A stretch of 64,000 bases of DNA from NCBI RefSeq assembly GCF_003460505.1, contig NZ_QTVG01000001.1:275023-339022 (forward strand). Reading direction: 5' to 3'. Shown piece after piece: positions 1 through 9,050 of this stretch. Within the stretch, counting starts at the first letter, position 1. The number at the start of each line of letters is the position of its first letter. This DNA is from Eubacterium sp. AF36-5BH (GTDB lineage: Bacteria; Bacillota; Clostridia; Lachnospirales; Lachnospiraceae). The position numbers and the translations under genes were made by a program. Below the pieces are notes generated by a model. The model saw only the letters and a program-made list of their open reading frames with translations. It ran no database searches and had not been told where the DNA came from.

Positions 1-330
1 TGAACTTTGAATTCCTGTTAAACTAAGTATCCATGATGTAATTGTTGTTCCTACATTGGCACCCATTATGATTCCAATTGCCTGTTTTAAATTCATAATG
101 CCTGAATTTACAAAGCCTACAACCATTACTGTTGTTGCTGAAGAACTTTGAATTACCGCTGTTACTGCTGCGCCTAACAAAAATCCTTTAAATCTACTTG
201 CTGTTAATTTTTCCAGTATTCCTTTTAAACTACTGCCTGCTCTTTTCTCTAGGGCTTCTCCCATAACATTCATTCCAAATAGGAATAATGCTAAGCCCCC
301 TATTAATGATAAAACATTGAATATGCTCAT
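1..330 (-). CDS. Na/Pi cotransporter family protein, N-terminal part (cut by window edge)
   Basis: The 110 residues visible match the start of the NptA/PNaS family of sodium-dependent phosphate transporters: a first membrane helix beginning MSIFNVLSLIGGLALFLFGM, then the family signature QSSSATTVMVVGFV inside the first inverted repeat, followed by GANVGTTITSW. The product would import phosphate across the cytoplasmic membrane; many Firmicutes copies end in a PhoU-like domain, which cannot be checked here because the 3' end lies outside. The start is fixed by AGGAGG seven bases before the ATG at 328-330. It lies 22 bp downstream of the response regulator and probably shares its transcript, which fits a Pho-regulated role. 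Confidence 0.88.
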   Translation of the reverse strand, partial: MSIFNVLSLIGGLALFLFGMNVMGEALEKRAGSSLKGILEKLTASRFKGFLLGAAVTAVIQSSSATTVMVVGFVNSGIMNLKQAIGIIMGANVGTTITSWILSLTGIQSS

Positions 331-352
331 TGCAGTTCCTCCTCGTATAATA

Positions 353-1015
353 TTAAATCTTGTAGCCCACGCCTCGAATTGTTTTAATTGCCTCTGCTGC
401 TACGCCTAATTTCTGTCGTAAAGTTCTAATGTGAACATCTACTGTTCTGCTTTCGCCATCAAATGAGTATCCCCATACTTTATTTAATAGCTGGTCTCTT
501 GTTAGAACAATGCCCTGATTTTGTAAAAGAATACATAACATTTCGAATTCCTTTAATGTTAATGTCACATCTTCTCCATCAACTTTTACAACATGTTTGG
601 CTGGACAAACATACAAATGTTCCAAAGAATAATCTTCCTGATTTTTAGTATGTTCAGTACGTCTTAATAGTGCTTTGACTCTTGCCACCATTTCAAGCAT
701 ACTAAATGGCTTTGGAATATAATCATCTGCACCATTATCCAATCCTGCAATTCTGTCATATTCACTTGTTTTTGCTGTTACCATTATTATAGGTAATGCT
801 TTTGTATCTACTCTTTTCCTTAATTTTTTTAGAATATCAATTCCATTTTCTTCAGGAAGCATTATGTCCAGCATAACCAATGTAGGTATTTCACTATCTA
901 ACTGATCCCAAAAGTCAGATGGTTTCTCAAAGCCTACAGTTTTCAGATTCATGCTGTTTAGAGTATATACAATTAACTCTCTAATACTGGTATCATCTTC
1001 TACTACATAAATCAT
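353..1015 (-). CDS. phoP: OmpR/PhoB-type response regulator, probably PhoP of the phosphate regulon
   Basis: 220 residues, the usual size. The receiver domain (about 1-115) has the acidic pair D7-D8, phospho-acceptor D50 in TLVMLDIMLP, T80 and K102 in YIPKPF; residues 125-220 form the winged-helix trans_reg_C domain with the RTVDVHIRTLRQKLG recognition segment. It would bind direct repeats and switch on phosphate-starvation genes. The assignment to phosphate comes from context: a Na/Pi cotransporter follows it, pstSCAB-phoU lies 5 kb upstream, and an array of 11-bp-phased repeats stands 38-86 bp before its start. No histidine kinase gene is in the window, so PhoR must be elsewhere, perhaps beyond the left edge. 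A general OmpR-family regulator of another stimulus remains possible. Confidence 0.85.
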   Translation of the reverse strand: MIYVVEDDTSIRELIVYTLNSMNLKTVGFEKPSDFWDQLDSEIPTLVMLDIMLPEENGIDILKKLRKRVDTKALPIIMVTAKTSEYDRIAGLDNGADDYIPKPFSMLEMVARVKALLRRTEHTKNQEDYSLEHLYVCPAKHVVKVDGEDVTLTLKEFEMLCILLQNQGIVLTRDQLLNKVWGYSFDGESRTVDVHIRTLRQKLGVAAEAIKTIRGVGYKI

Positions 1016-1052
1016 GATTATCCCTCCTACATCTTCATAATAATTTCACAAT

Positions 1053-1101
1053 GTAATATTCAAGTTATCCTAAAGTAAAATTCGGGTAAAATATGGGTAA
1101 A
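1053..1101 (-). promoter_or_regulatory. PhoP-box-like array, five repeats at 11-bp phase
   Basis: On the minus strand, reading toward the regulator, the hexamers TTTACC, TTTACC, TTTACT, ATAACT and ATTACA are spaced exactly 11 bp apart (plus-strand GTAAA/GTTAT/GTAAT cores at 1097, 1086, 1075, 1064 and 1053). This matches the known layout of PhoP boxes, TT(A/C/T)ACA-like hexamers with about 5-bp spacers. The array ends 38 bp before the regulator start, so autoregulation is likely. Confidence 0.6.
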
Positions 1102-1368
1102 AGATTCGCTGAGTTTTAATTGTTTGTGGGAGATTTGTTCTTGGGGGAATTTACTTTTGGGGCATCCCTTTTGATAAGATTAAGTTTGTTTTGGATGCCC
1201 TACCACCATTTAATTTTTATCTTGAGCAACACCGGTTTCTAACACATTGCAGATTTTGTTAGATAGCGTTTGGATAGTTGCATTCTGAAAATGCATATTC
1301 TTTTATCTTGCTTACATTATTTATTTCTACTCTAAATTTATCACACAGCAATTTACTACAGTATTTAA
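1102..1368. other. Non-coding gap between hydF and the response regulator
   Basis: No gene is recognised. There is an 8-9-bp inverted repeat (GGGGCATCC at 1159-1167 against GGATGCCC at 1193-1200) without a T-run on either strand, and a 7-bp inverted repeat TCTAACA/TGTTAGA near 1236-1264. Either could mark the end of the hydF message, but neither is a convincing intrinsic terminator. Confidence 0.4.
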
Positions 1369-2664
1369 CTACAGCATTTCTGTGCAGCGTTCAAGTATGC
1401 CGTTTAGATGTGAAATAATGATTCCGTAGTTTGTCATTGGGATACCCTGAGCTTTTGCCTGAGCAAGTCTTGATTGCATTGTCTTTTCATTTAACATGCA
1501 ACCTCCACAATGAATTATCAATTTGTATTTTAACAAATCTTTGGGGAATTCGCCCCCTGACGTAAATTGAAAGTCAATTTTCCTGCCGGTGTACTTTAAT
1601 ATCCAATTAGGAAGTTTAACAGTTCCTATGTCGTCACATTGTCTATGATGGGTACAACCTTCTGAGATTAAAACCTTGTCACCATCCTTCAATTTTTCAA
1701 GCATACTTGCACCTTCAAGAGCATCTTGCAATGTGCCTTTGTATCTGGCAAGCAAAATCGAAAAAGATGTGAGGGAAATATTTTCAGGCACAATTTTTGC
1801 AACCTGATTGAATGCCTGAGAATCTGTAATTACAAGCTTAGGCTTTTGATTAATTGAATTCAATGTTGCCTCCAACTGCTCAACCTGAGTTACAATTGAA
1901 ATTGCTTGTGTATCAAGAATTTCTCTTATTACCATCTGTTGTGGTAAAATTAATCTTCCCTTTGGAGCTGCAGAATCAATTGGCACAACTAGAACAACCA
2001 TGTCGCCTTTCTCAACTAAACCTTCAAGAATTTTTTTGTTTTTGTTTAGTGTGGCTTTAGAGATTTTGCCAATTAATTCTTTTAATTCATAAATGCCCTT
2101 ATCTGTTAATGCACTAACGAATATTTCATTAGCCAATTCGTCTGTGCCATTTTTGCATCTTTCGCCATTATTAAAAGCTTCATTAAACGGCTGGCTATTC
2201 TTTTTACTGTCCTTAAAGGATTCATCATTCAACTGGCTGTTTCTTATTACTTCTTTGTCTGTTTCATCAATCAAATCGCTTTTGTTATAGGCAATAATAT
2301 ATGGGATACTTTTTTCTTTAAATGAAGCTATTAGCTCATTGTCCTTTCCTTTTAAACCGGATGTTGCATCAACAACTAAAACGGCAATGTCCGTTTCGCC
2401 TAAAACATCTTTTGCCCTTTCAACACGCATTTTGCCAAGTTCTCCTTCGTCGTCAATTCCCGGTGTGTCAATAATTACTACAGGACCAATTGGAAGAAGC
2501 TCCATTGTTTTTTTCACAGGATCTGTTGTAGTTCCCTTGTTGTCTGAAACCAAAGATAATTCCTGACCTGTCACTCTGTTTACAACGCTAGATTTTCCTG
2601 CATTCCTTAACCCGAAAAATCCTATATGAACTCTCTCACTTGCCGGTCTGTCATTTAATCCCAT
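1369..2664 (-). CDS. hydF: [FeFe]-hydrogenase H-cluster maturation GTPase HydF
   Basis: HydF is the scaffold on which the di-iron subcluster is assembled and from which it is handed to apo-hydrogenase in the cytoplasm. The 431-residue product has a P-loop GLRNAGKS at 18-25, G3 DTPG at 66-69 and G4 NKSD at 126-129, a middle dimerisation domain, and a C-terminal domain with the HydF cluster motif CTH (337-339) followed by HCGGC (385-389). Between G4 and G5 there is an insert of about 40 residues rich in N, S, K and E, longer than I expect there and probably a surface loop. It follows hydG with a 96-bp gap and is probably the last gene of hydE-hydG-hydF. No hydrogenase structural gene is in the window. 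Confidence 0.95.
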   Translation of the reverse strand: MGLNDRPASERVHIGFFGLRNAGKSSVVNRVTGQELSLVSDNKGTTTDPVKKTMELLPIGPVVIIDTPGIDDEGELGKMRVERAKDVLGETDIAVLVVDATSGLKGKDNELIASFKEKSIPYIIAYNKSDLIDETDKEVIRNSQLNDESFKDSKKNSQPFNEAFNNGERCKNGTDELANEIFVSALTDKGIYELKELIGKISKATLNKNKKILEGLVEKGDMVVLVVPIDSAAPKGRLILPQQMVIREILDTQAISIVTQVEQLEATLNSINQKPKLVITDSQAFNQVAKIVPENISLTSFSILLARYKGTLQDALEGASMLEKLKDGDKVLISEGCTHHRQCDDIGTVKLPNWILKYTGRKIDFQFTSGGEFPKDLLKYKLIIHCGGCMLNEKTMQSRLAQAKAQGIPMTNYGIIISHLNGILERCTEML

Positions 2665-2760
2665 ATTAATTATCTACCTCTCTGTCTTTTTTGATGCCTT
2701 ACTGTTTTTTGACTGCCTTTTTAATCTGTCTGTGTTAAACTAACTTTCCTATTTAAAAAA

Positions 2761-4215
2761 CTAAAATCTAAAGTCTCGTCTGTTTGACTCTTTGATATTC
2801 TTAATATTTTCTACTGCTATGCTGTGAACCTTTTCGTTTGGAATCTTTTTAAGTTCATCTTCTATTAATTTGAAACCTATTTCTTTTGTTTCCTTTGATG
2901 CATAGTCTACAAGATATTCTGCTAATGTCATTAATGCATTTGGATGACAACAGTTTAAGATTTGTCCGTTTTTGCAAAGTGACATAAATCTGTCTCCTGT
3001 TCTGCCTTCTCTGTAACAGGCAGTACAAAACGATGGTATAAAACCTTTTTCCATCAGCCATTTAACTACTTCGTCCAAAGTTCGCTGGTCTGAAACGTCA
3101 AACTGCTCTGAATCGTGTGGACGTTCCTCTTCGCAATATCCACCAACAGAAGTTCTTGAGCCACCACTAATCTGTGATACTCCAAGAGATAACATTTTTT
3201 CTCTAACTTTCTGATTTTCTCTTGTAGAAATTATCATGCCTGTGTATGGAACTGCAATTCGAATACATGCAGCAATTTTTTCAAATATTTCATCTTCCAA
3301 GCCGTTATCAAATTCATCCGGATCAATGTCATCGGCTTTTTTTACTCTTGGAACACTGATTGTATGCGGACCTACACCATGCACTGCCTCCAAATGTTCT
3401 GCATGCATAAGCAGTCCTGCGAACTCATATTGATAGCCTTCAAGTCCAAACAAAACGCCAAGTCCAACGTCATCAATTCCACCTTCCATTGCTCTATCCA
3501 TAGCTTCTGTGTGATAATTGTAGTCATGCTTTGGCCCTGTTGGATGAAGTTCTAAATAACTTTTTTTGTTGTATGTTTCCTGAAAAAGAATATAAGTTCC
3601 AATTCCTGCATCTTTTAACTTTCTGTAATTTTCAACTGTAGTTGCCGCAATGTTTACATTAACACGACGTATATCTCCATTTTTGTGATGCACTGAATAT
3701 ATAGTTTTGATTGAATCCAAAATATACTCAATTGGATTATTTACCGGGTCTTCTCCTGCTTCAATGGCAAGACGTTTATGTCCCATGTCCTGAAGTGCAA
3801 TAACCTCTCTCTTAATGTCCTCCTGAGAAAGTTTAATTCTTGAAATATGTTTGTTCTTCATGTGATAAGGACAATATACACATCCGTTTACACAATAATT
3901 TGATAAATAAAGTGGAGCAAACATTACAATTCTATTGCCATAAAAAGCCTGCTTAATTTCTTCTGCCAACCTGTACATTTCCTTATTTTTTTCCGGTATG
4001 TCACAAGCAAGCAAAACCGATGCCTCTCGGTGTGTAAGACCTTTGCAGTGAGTCTGCTTTCCATCTGCAGACTTAACCGGCTTTGCCTTTTCTAAAATAC
4101 TGTCAATTAACTCCACATTTCTCTTGTTCTCTTCTGCATACTTTATTGTATCTAATATTTCCTGATGATTAATAAATTCATCTGCAATCATTGACTCTTT
4201 GTTATAAATAGCCAT
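2761..4215 (-). CDS. hydG: [FeFe]-hydrogenase maturase HydG (radical SAM tyrosine lyase)
   Basis: HydG cleaves tyrosine to p-cresol, CO and cyanide and delivers Fe(CO)(CN) units for the H-cluster. At 484 residues it is full length. The radical-SAM cluster motif is C108-x3-C112-x2-C115 (NYCVNGCVYCPYH), and the C-terminal auxiliary-cluster cysteines are in SFCTACYREGRTGDRFMSLC; both clusters are needed and both are intact. It sits 41 bp downstream of hydE in the same direction. The start MAIYNKESMI follows AGAAAGAAGG. The family is highly conserved, so the assignment is secure. Confidence 0.96.
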   Translation of the reverse strand: MAIYNKESMIADEFINHQEILDTIKYAEENKRNVELIDSILEKAKPVKSADGKQTHCKGLTHREASVLLACDIPEKNKEMYRLAEEIKQAFYGNRIVMFAPLYLSNYCVNGCVYCPYHMKNKHISRIKLSQEDIKREVIALQDMGHKRLAIEAGEDPVNNPIEYILDSIKTIYSVHHKNGDIRRVNVNIAATTVENYRKLKDAGIGTYILFQETYNKKSYLELHPTGPKHDYNYHTEAMDRAMEGGIDDVGLGVLFGLEGYQYEFAGLLMHAEHLEAVHGVGPHTISVPRVKKADDIDPDEFDNGLEDEIFEKIAACIRIAVPYTGMIISTRENQKVREKMLSLGVSQISGGSRTSVGGYCEEERPHDSEQFDVSDQRTLDEVVKWLMEKGFIPSFCTACYREGRTGDRFMSLCKNGQILNCCHPNALMTLAEYLVDYASKETKEIGFKLIEDELKKIPNEKVHSIAVENIKNIKESNRRDFRF

Positions 4216-4256
4216 TTTCTACCTTCTTTCTTAAATGCTGTATATTAATCTTCTTA

Positions 4257-5342
4257 CTAAAGCGATTTCATGTCTCCTGGGTCAGTAACAATTTTATACC
4301 CGATTGACGCCATTCGTCCACTTAAACATTGTTTGCATTGCGCTGATTCGTCCCCTGTGCAAATTTTATTATCATACAAGGCATATTTTTTTCTTTCAGA
4401 AACCGGAGACAAATTAGGCATTACCACATTAGCCCCTGCCTTAATTCCCATTTCTCTTCCTAACGGATGAATTGTGCCAAGTGCCGTTGTTGCCGGCAAT
4501 AAAATATTGTTTTTTATCAAACGGATAAGTGATAATAAATACACCGTCTGTTCCATTGTTCCTGATGGCTGGTCTTTAAACTCCGTATCCTTCTGAGAAA
4601 TAAAAGGACCAATTCCACACATGTGGGGGCTGAATTCTTCAATGAATTTCAAATCTTCTGCAAGACATTCTGACGTTTGATAAGGGGAACCAACCATAAA
4701 GCCGCAACCAACCTGATAGCCAATTTTTTTTAAATTCTGTAAACATTCCATTCTGTTATCAAAAGACATTTCCTTGGGATGAAGTTTTTCATAATGTTCC
4801 CTATTAGCTGTTTCGTGGCGAAGCAAATATCTGTCTACACCCGCCTCATACATTTTCAAATAATCTTCTTTCGAGCATTCGCCTAAAGATAAAGTTACAG
4901 CTACATCACTGTGTTTTTCTTTTATTTCTTTCACAAGCTGACACACATCATCTACCTTTACAATGCCCTCGCCCCCTTGCAATACAAAAGTCCTAAAGCC
5001 CAGTTCATAGCCTTCCTGACAACATTCCATAATCTGTTTCTTTGTAAGCTGGTATCTGTCACAATTATTGTTCGACTTTCTTATTCCACAGTAATAACAG
5101 TCATTAGTACAATAATTACCAATCTCAATTAAACCTCTTACATAAATTTCATTGCCATATATTTCACGTCTTACCTTATCAGCAAGCCCTGCTGCATAAT
5201 CTGCAAGCTCCTGATTTTGATTTTCTATTAGAAACTTATATTCCGAAACTGACAAATTATGTGTTGCTGCCAGTCTGTCTATTAATTCTTTAGCCTTAAT
5301 ATTTATTTTTTCATTACTAATACTAAACTTATTACACTCCAT
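4257..5342 (-). CDS. hydE: [FeFe]-hydrogenase maturase HydE (radical SAM)
   Basis: HydE is a radical SAM enzyme that acts with HydG and HydF in building the azadithiolate-bridged di-iron subcluster. The product is 361 residues, typical for the family, with the radical-SAM motif C78-x3-C82-x2-C85 (NYCTNDCYYCGIRKS) in a biotin-synthase-like TIM barrel, and the ribose/SAM segment LQGGEG about 50 residues on. It is the first gene of hydE-hydG-hydF. Its leader contains two imperfect copies of the segment holding the ribosome binding site. The three genes interrupt the phosphate region, so the unit is best read as an independent cassette. Confidence 0.94.
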   Translation of the reverse strand: MECNKFSISNEKINIKAKELIDRLAATHNLSVSEYKFLIENQNQELADYAAGLADKVRREIYGNEIYVRGLIEIGNYCTNDCYYCGIRKSNNNCDRYQLTKKQIMECCQEGYELGFRTFVLQGGEGIVKVDDVCQLVKEIKEKHSDVAVTLSLGECSKEDYLKMYEAGVDRYLLRHETANREHYEKLHPKEMSFDNRMECLQNLKKIGYQVGCGFMVGSPYQTSECLAEDLKFIEEFSPHMCGIGPFISQKDTEFKDQPSGTMEQTVYLLSLIRLIKNNILLPATTALGTIHPLGREMGIKAGANVVMPNLSPVSERKKYALYDNKICTGDESAQCKQCLSGRMASIGYKIVTDPGDMKSL

Positions 5343-5357
5343 TATTTTTCCTTTTAA

Positions 5358-5463
5358 TTCCTGCTATTCTCAATTGTTTTTTATTTTTAATACTTTTAAT
5401 TTTTTCTTTATCCCTGCTATCTTCAATTATTTTAATTCTTACTAATCTTAATTTTTTCTACTT
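5358..5463. repeat. Imperfect 53-bp tandem repeat in the hydE leader
   Basis: Two AT-rich units of about 53 bp (5358-5410 and 5411-5463), each beginning (plus strand) T(T/C)CCTGCTAT followed by a CAATT element and ending in a run of T. The unit next to hydE includes the AGGAAT/AAAGGA ribosome-binding region. It appears to be a decayed tandem duplication of the gene-proximal leader. The rest of 5343-5706 holds only AT-rich DNA and the pst-phoU terminator. Confidence 0.45.
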
Positions 5464-5510
5464 TTAATTATTTTCATTTATTTATTACTTCTTATTCCGA
5501 ATTATATTTT

Positions 5511-5564
5511 AAAACAAAAAAAGAACTTAAACAAACTGTTTTTAAAAAACTAATTTGTTTAAGT
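5511..5564 (-). terminator. Intrinsic terminator of the pstSCAB-phoU operon
   Basis: 11-bp perfect arms ACTTAAACAAA (5525-5535) and TTTGTTTAAGT (5554-5564). On the minus strand the stem is followed by TTCTTTTTTTGTTTT, so it ends transcripts coming from phoU, about 140 bp downstream of its stop. Confidence 0.8.
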
Positions 5565-5706
5565 CTTCTATAATTGTTATGGTGTTAATCACATAGTATT
5601 TCCTATAAATAGAATCTGAATGTTTAACTCATAAATCTTATTTATCTAAATAATAAATTTACTATTCATTAGAATAATAAAAATCTTATAATAGAAATAC
5701 TATTTA

Positions 5707-6381
5707 CTACTTATTCTCATCTAAATCTTTATCGATTTCTTCATCGTGCTTTCCAAGAATTGAATATTCAACCCACTCGGCAATATTTGTGGCATGGTCG
5801 CCAATTCTTTCTAAGTATTTTGCAATCATAAGTAAGTCAATAAACTCTTCACCTTCACCATCTGTTTTGGCTATTAAAGCTATTAACTTTTTCTTAATAT
5901 CATCAAAATAGTTATCAACAATATCGTCAGATATTATCACAGTCCTTGCTAAATAAAGGTCTTTGCTTACAAAAGAGTCAACACTACCTGTTACCATTTT
6001 AATAACTTCCTTGGACATTTCATCTAAATGAATTTCGTTTTTAATTTTGCTACCTTCCACATATTTAGATAATTCAACTATATCTGCTGCCTGGTCGCCT
6101 ATTCTTTCCATGTCGGAAATCATTTTAAGAGCTGATGATATTACTCTTAAGTCTCTTGCAACCGGCTGTTGTCTAAGCAAAAGTTTCATACAGATATTTT
6201 CAATTTCTCTTTCTTTTCTGTCAATTTCTGAATCAGTTTCCAAAACTTCATGGGCAAGTTTTCCATCTTTATCTGACATGGTAACTTCAATTGCTCCGCT
6301 GATTACTTTTTCACAAAGGTTGCCCATTTCTACCATTTCTTTATTTAGATAATCTAATTGTTCATCAAATTTATTTCTCAT
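5707..6381 (-). CDS. phoU: Phosphate signalling and transport regulator PhoU
   Basis: PhoU is a cytoplasmic all-helical protein that links the Pst transporter to the PhoR/PhoP system and restrains phosphate uptake. The 224-residue product has two PhoU repeats, each with the metal-binding E/DxxxD pattern in helices (MISDMERIGDQAADI in the first, KYLERIGDHATNIAEW in the second). It begins 3 bp after the pstB stop, so the two genes are co-transcribed and probably translationally coupled. The C-terminal tail is acidic. Family and context agree. Confidence 0.95.
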   Translation of the reverse strand: MRNKFDEQLDYLNKEMVEMGNLCEKVISGAIEVTMSDKDGKLAHEVLETDSEIDRKEREIENICMKLLLRQQPVARDLRVISSALKMISDMERIGDQAADIVELSKYVEGSKIKNEIHLDEMSKEVIKMVTGSVDSFVSKDLYLARTVIISDDIVDNYFDDIKKKLIALIAKTDGEGEEFIDLLMIAKYLERIGDHATNIAEWVEYSILGKHDEEIDKDLDENK

Positions 6382-6384
6382 ACT

Positions 6385-7134
6385 TTAACCAAACCTTCCT
6401 GTAATATAATCCTCAGTTCTCTTATCCTTAGGCATAGAGAACATCTGCTCTGTATCACTGAATTCGATAATTTCTCCCAAAAGGAAAAATGCTGTTTTGT
6501 CAGAAATTCTTGCTGCCTGCTGCATATTATGTGTAACCATAATTACTGTATAATCTTTCTTTAACTCTACTGCCAGGTCTTCTATTTTTGAGGTTGAAAT
6601 AGGATCAAGGGCTGATGTAGGTTCATCCATTAATATTACTTCCGGATTAACTGCCAAAGCTCTTGCAATACAAAGTCTCTGCTGCTGACCACCTGACATT
6701 GCCAAAGCACTTTTCTTTAATTTATCCTTTGTTTCATCCCAAATTGCAGCCTGCTTTAAGGTTCTCTCAACTATCTCATCAAGCTTTGCTTTTGAGTGAA
6801 TCCCATGAGTTCTTGGTCCATAAGCAATGTTCTCGTAAATACTCATTGGAAAAAGATTTGGTTTCTGGAAAACCATACCAACTCTTTTTCTTAATTTATT
6901 TACATCTATATCCTTGTAAATATTCACACCATCTAATGTAATGTTACCTGTTATTTTACATTCAGGTACTAAATCATTCATTCTGTTTAAAGATTTAAGC
7001 ACTGTAGATTTTCCACAACCTGAAGGTCCGATAAACGCTGTAATTTCATTAGGTGGAACACTTAAATTTACATTTTTAATTGCATGGAAATCTCCGTAAT
7101 AGAGATCCATATTTTCTATATCAAATTTTCCCAT
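6385..7134 (-). CDS. pstB: Phosphate ABC transporter ATP-binding protein PstB
   Basis: ATPase of the high-affinity phosphate importer. 249 residues with Walker [10 protein letters not shown] at 36-44, Q-loop region VFQKPNLFP, signature SGGQQQR from 147 and Walker B ILMDEP at 167-172, then SALDPIS typical of PstB. I place the start at the ATG whose product begins [14 protein letters not shown]: it follows AAAGGA with suitable spacing and matches the family start, while an upstream in-frame ATG at 7176 would add 14 residues unrelated to the family. Gene order is pstS-pstC-pstA-pstB-phoU. Confidence 0.95.
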   Translation of the reverse strand: MGKFDIENMDLYYGDFHAIKNVNLSVPPNEITAFIGPSGCGKSTVLKSLNRMNDLVPECKITGNITLDGVNIYKDIDVNKLRKRVGMVFQKPNLFPMSIYENIAYGPRTHGIHSKAKLDEIVERTLKQAAIWDETKDKLKKSALAMSGGQQQRLCIARALAVNPEVILMDEPTSALDPISTSKIEDLAVELKKDYTVIMVTHNMQQAARISDKTAFFLLGEIIEFSDTEQMFSMPKDKRTEDYITGRFG

Positions 7135-7221
7135 TTTTTTTCCTTTCCAGATTATACTAAGTAACTTTTCATGCATAAAACTAAAGTTACCTGTTTCACG
7201 TATTATTTTTCACTTTAATTT

Positions 7222-8073
7222 CTACTGTTTTCCCTTGCTAACTTTTTTAGCCGCAATTTGTGATAATCCGTTGATTATTAAAATTATTAAAAGTAATATT
7301 ACTGCTGTTGCATAAGCCTGATTTATGTACAAACCTTCTGACAATAAACAATACATGTGAACTGCCAAAGTTCTTGTTGATGCAAATAAACTGTCAGGCA
7401 CTGCTGCCATTGAACCTGCAGTAAATATTAAAGCTGCACTTTCGCCTACAATTCTACCTATTGCCAAAATTACACCTGACAAAATTCCCGGTACAGCTGA
7501 CGGCAAAACAATTAAGAATATTGTTCTTAATTTTCCGGCACCTAATCCATAGCTTCCTTCTCTAAATAAATCAGGTACTGCTATTAGTGATTCTTCTGTT
7601 GTTCTTATAATTGTTGGAAGAACCATCATTGCCAAAGTTAAAATTCCTGCAAGCATTGAGTAGCCCCATTTAAAAGCAATTACAAATGATAAAAATCCAA
7701 ACAAACCAAAAACAATTGATGGAATTCCCGCCAAAGTTTCTGTAGTTACTCTAATTACTTTTACAAGTTTAGAACCTCTTTTTGCATACTCTACTAAGTA
7801 AATTGCTGCTGCAATTCCTACCGGCACTGCTATAACTAATGTTAATGCAACTACAATTATTGTATTTATTATTGCCGGTGTCATTGACACATTCTGGGAA
7901 TTATATTTCCATGCAAACAGGTCTCCATTAATGTATGGTATACCATTAATTAATATATAAATTATCAGGTATAACATGGATACTAAAGTAATTGCTGTTG
8001 CCAAATAAACCAATGCTTTCATTATGTAGGACTTTGATTTTCTTAATTTTTCTCTGAAATCATTATTATTCAT
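7222..8073 (-). CDS. pstA: Phosphate ABC transporter permease PstA
   Basis: Integral membrane subunit of the phosphate importer. 283 residues with six predicted helices and the inner-membrane ABC permease (BPD_transp_1) EAA loop EGSYGLGAGKLRTIFLIVLP around residues 172-191, which contacts PstB. The start ATG overlaps the pstC stop by one base (TAATG), so translation is coupled. The preceding region, positively charged then hydrophobic, fits insertion with a cytoplasmic N terminus. An 87-bp gap separates it from pstB. Confidence 0.95.
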   Translation of the reverse strand: MNNNDFREKLRKSKSYIMKALVYLATAITLVSMLYLIIYILINGIPYINGDLFAWKYNSQNVSMTPAIINTIIVVALTLVIAVPVGIAAAIYLVEYAKRGSKLVKVIRVTTETLAGIPSIVFGLFGFLSFVIAFKWGYSMLAGILTLAMMVLPTIIRTTEESLIAVPDLFREGSYGLGAGKLRTIFLIVLPSAVPGILSGVILAIGRIVGESAALIFTAGSMAAVPDSLFASTRTLAVHMYCLLSEGLYINQAYATAVILLLIILIINGLSQIAAKKVSKGKQ

Positions 8074-8927
8074 TATTCAGTCCCCCTTCTATTTATAAGT
8101 GAAAAGCATACATTTATTATCAAAATAAATACAAACAACACAACTGCTGTTGCTATTAATGCGTTTCTATGAATTCCCTGTGGTGCATAAGCCATTTCCA
8201 AAACAATGTTAGATGTTAATGTTCTTGTACCACTTAAAATACTATCCGGTATCATTGCCTGGTTACCTGCAACCATAACTACCGCCATTGTTTCACCTAT
8301 GGCTCTTCCCATGCCAAGGATAATTCCTGACATTACACCAGACTTTGCTGCCGGAATAACAGTCTTAAAAATACTTCTTTCTTTTGTAGCACCTAGTGCC
8401 AGAGCGCCTTCATAATAACTCCCCGGCACTGCAGTAATTGAAGATTCTGCTGTATTAATAATTGTAGGAAGAATCATCATTCCAAGAAGAAGCGATGCTG
8501 CCAGAATCCCCTTGCCAGAGGTGCCAAATATATCTTGAATGGCTGGTATAATTACTACTAAACCAAAGAATCCGTAGATAATTGATGGGATCCCAGCCAT
8601 AAGATTTATAATTGGTTTTACTAATTTATAAATTTTTTCAGGACAATATTTTGCTAGAAAAACTGCTGTAAGTAAGCCAATTGGAACTCCTACTACCATT
8701 GCTCCTGCTGTAACATAGATACTACCTATAATCATAGGACCAATTCCAAAAATTCCCTGAGTCGGTCTCCATTCTGTACCAAATATGAATTTAAAGAAAC
8801 CTATCTCCTTTATTGCAGGAACACCATTGGCAAACATGAACACGCAAATCATAATTACTGCTGCAATTGAAATACATGCACATAGCAAAAATACTATCTT
8901 CATTATTACTTCTGATGCTTTATTCAA
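8073..8927 (-). CDS. pstC: Phosphate ABC transporter permease PstC
   Basis: Second membrane subunit of the phosphate importer, pairing with PstA. 284 residues, six predicted helices, with PstC-typical segments MAGIPSIIYGFFGLVVI and the EAA loop EGALALGATKERSIFKTVIP. It follows pstS after 123 bp that contain a short intercistronic hairpin, and overlaps pstA by one base. Length and motifs are ordinary for the family. Confidence 0.95.
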   Translation of the reverse strand: MNKASEVIMKIVFLLCACISIAAVIMICVFMFANGVPAIKEIGFFKFIFGTEWRPTQGIFGIGPMIIGSIYVTAGAMVVGVPIGLLTAVFLAKYCPEKIYKLVKPIINLMAGIPSIIYGFFGLVVIIPAIQDIFGTSGKGILAASLLLGMMILPTIINTAESSITAVPGSYYEGALALGATKERSIFKTVIPAAKSGVMSGIILGMGRAIGETMAVVMVAGNQAMIPDSILSGTRTLTSNIVLEMAYAPQGIHRNALIATAVVLFVFILIINVCFSLINRRGTE

Positions 8928-8993
8928 AGTTTTCTCCTTTAAAATATTAACAATATATTCTATTGATTTTGACTAATCTAACTTTTAAATAAT

Positions 8994-9024
8994 CCAGAAT
9001 ACTAACTTTTAATTAATATCCTGG
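8994..9024 (-). terminator. Intercistronic hairpin between pstS and pstC
   Basis: Arms CCAGAATA (8994-9001) and TATCCTGG (9017-9024) with one G-T pair, no strong T-run. Such a stem after a binding-protein gene usually protects its 3' end or partly terminates, giving more PstS than permease. Confidence 0.45.
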
Positions 9025-9050
9025 AGTTTATTTTATCTTCGGCTCATTTA

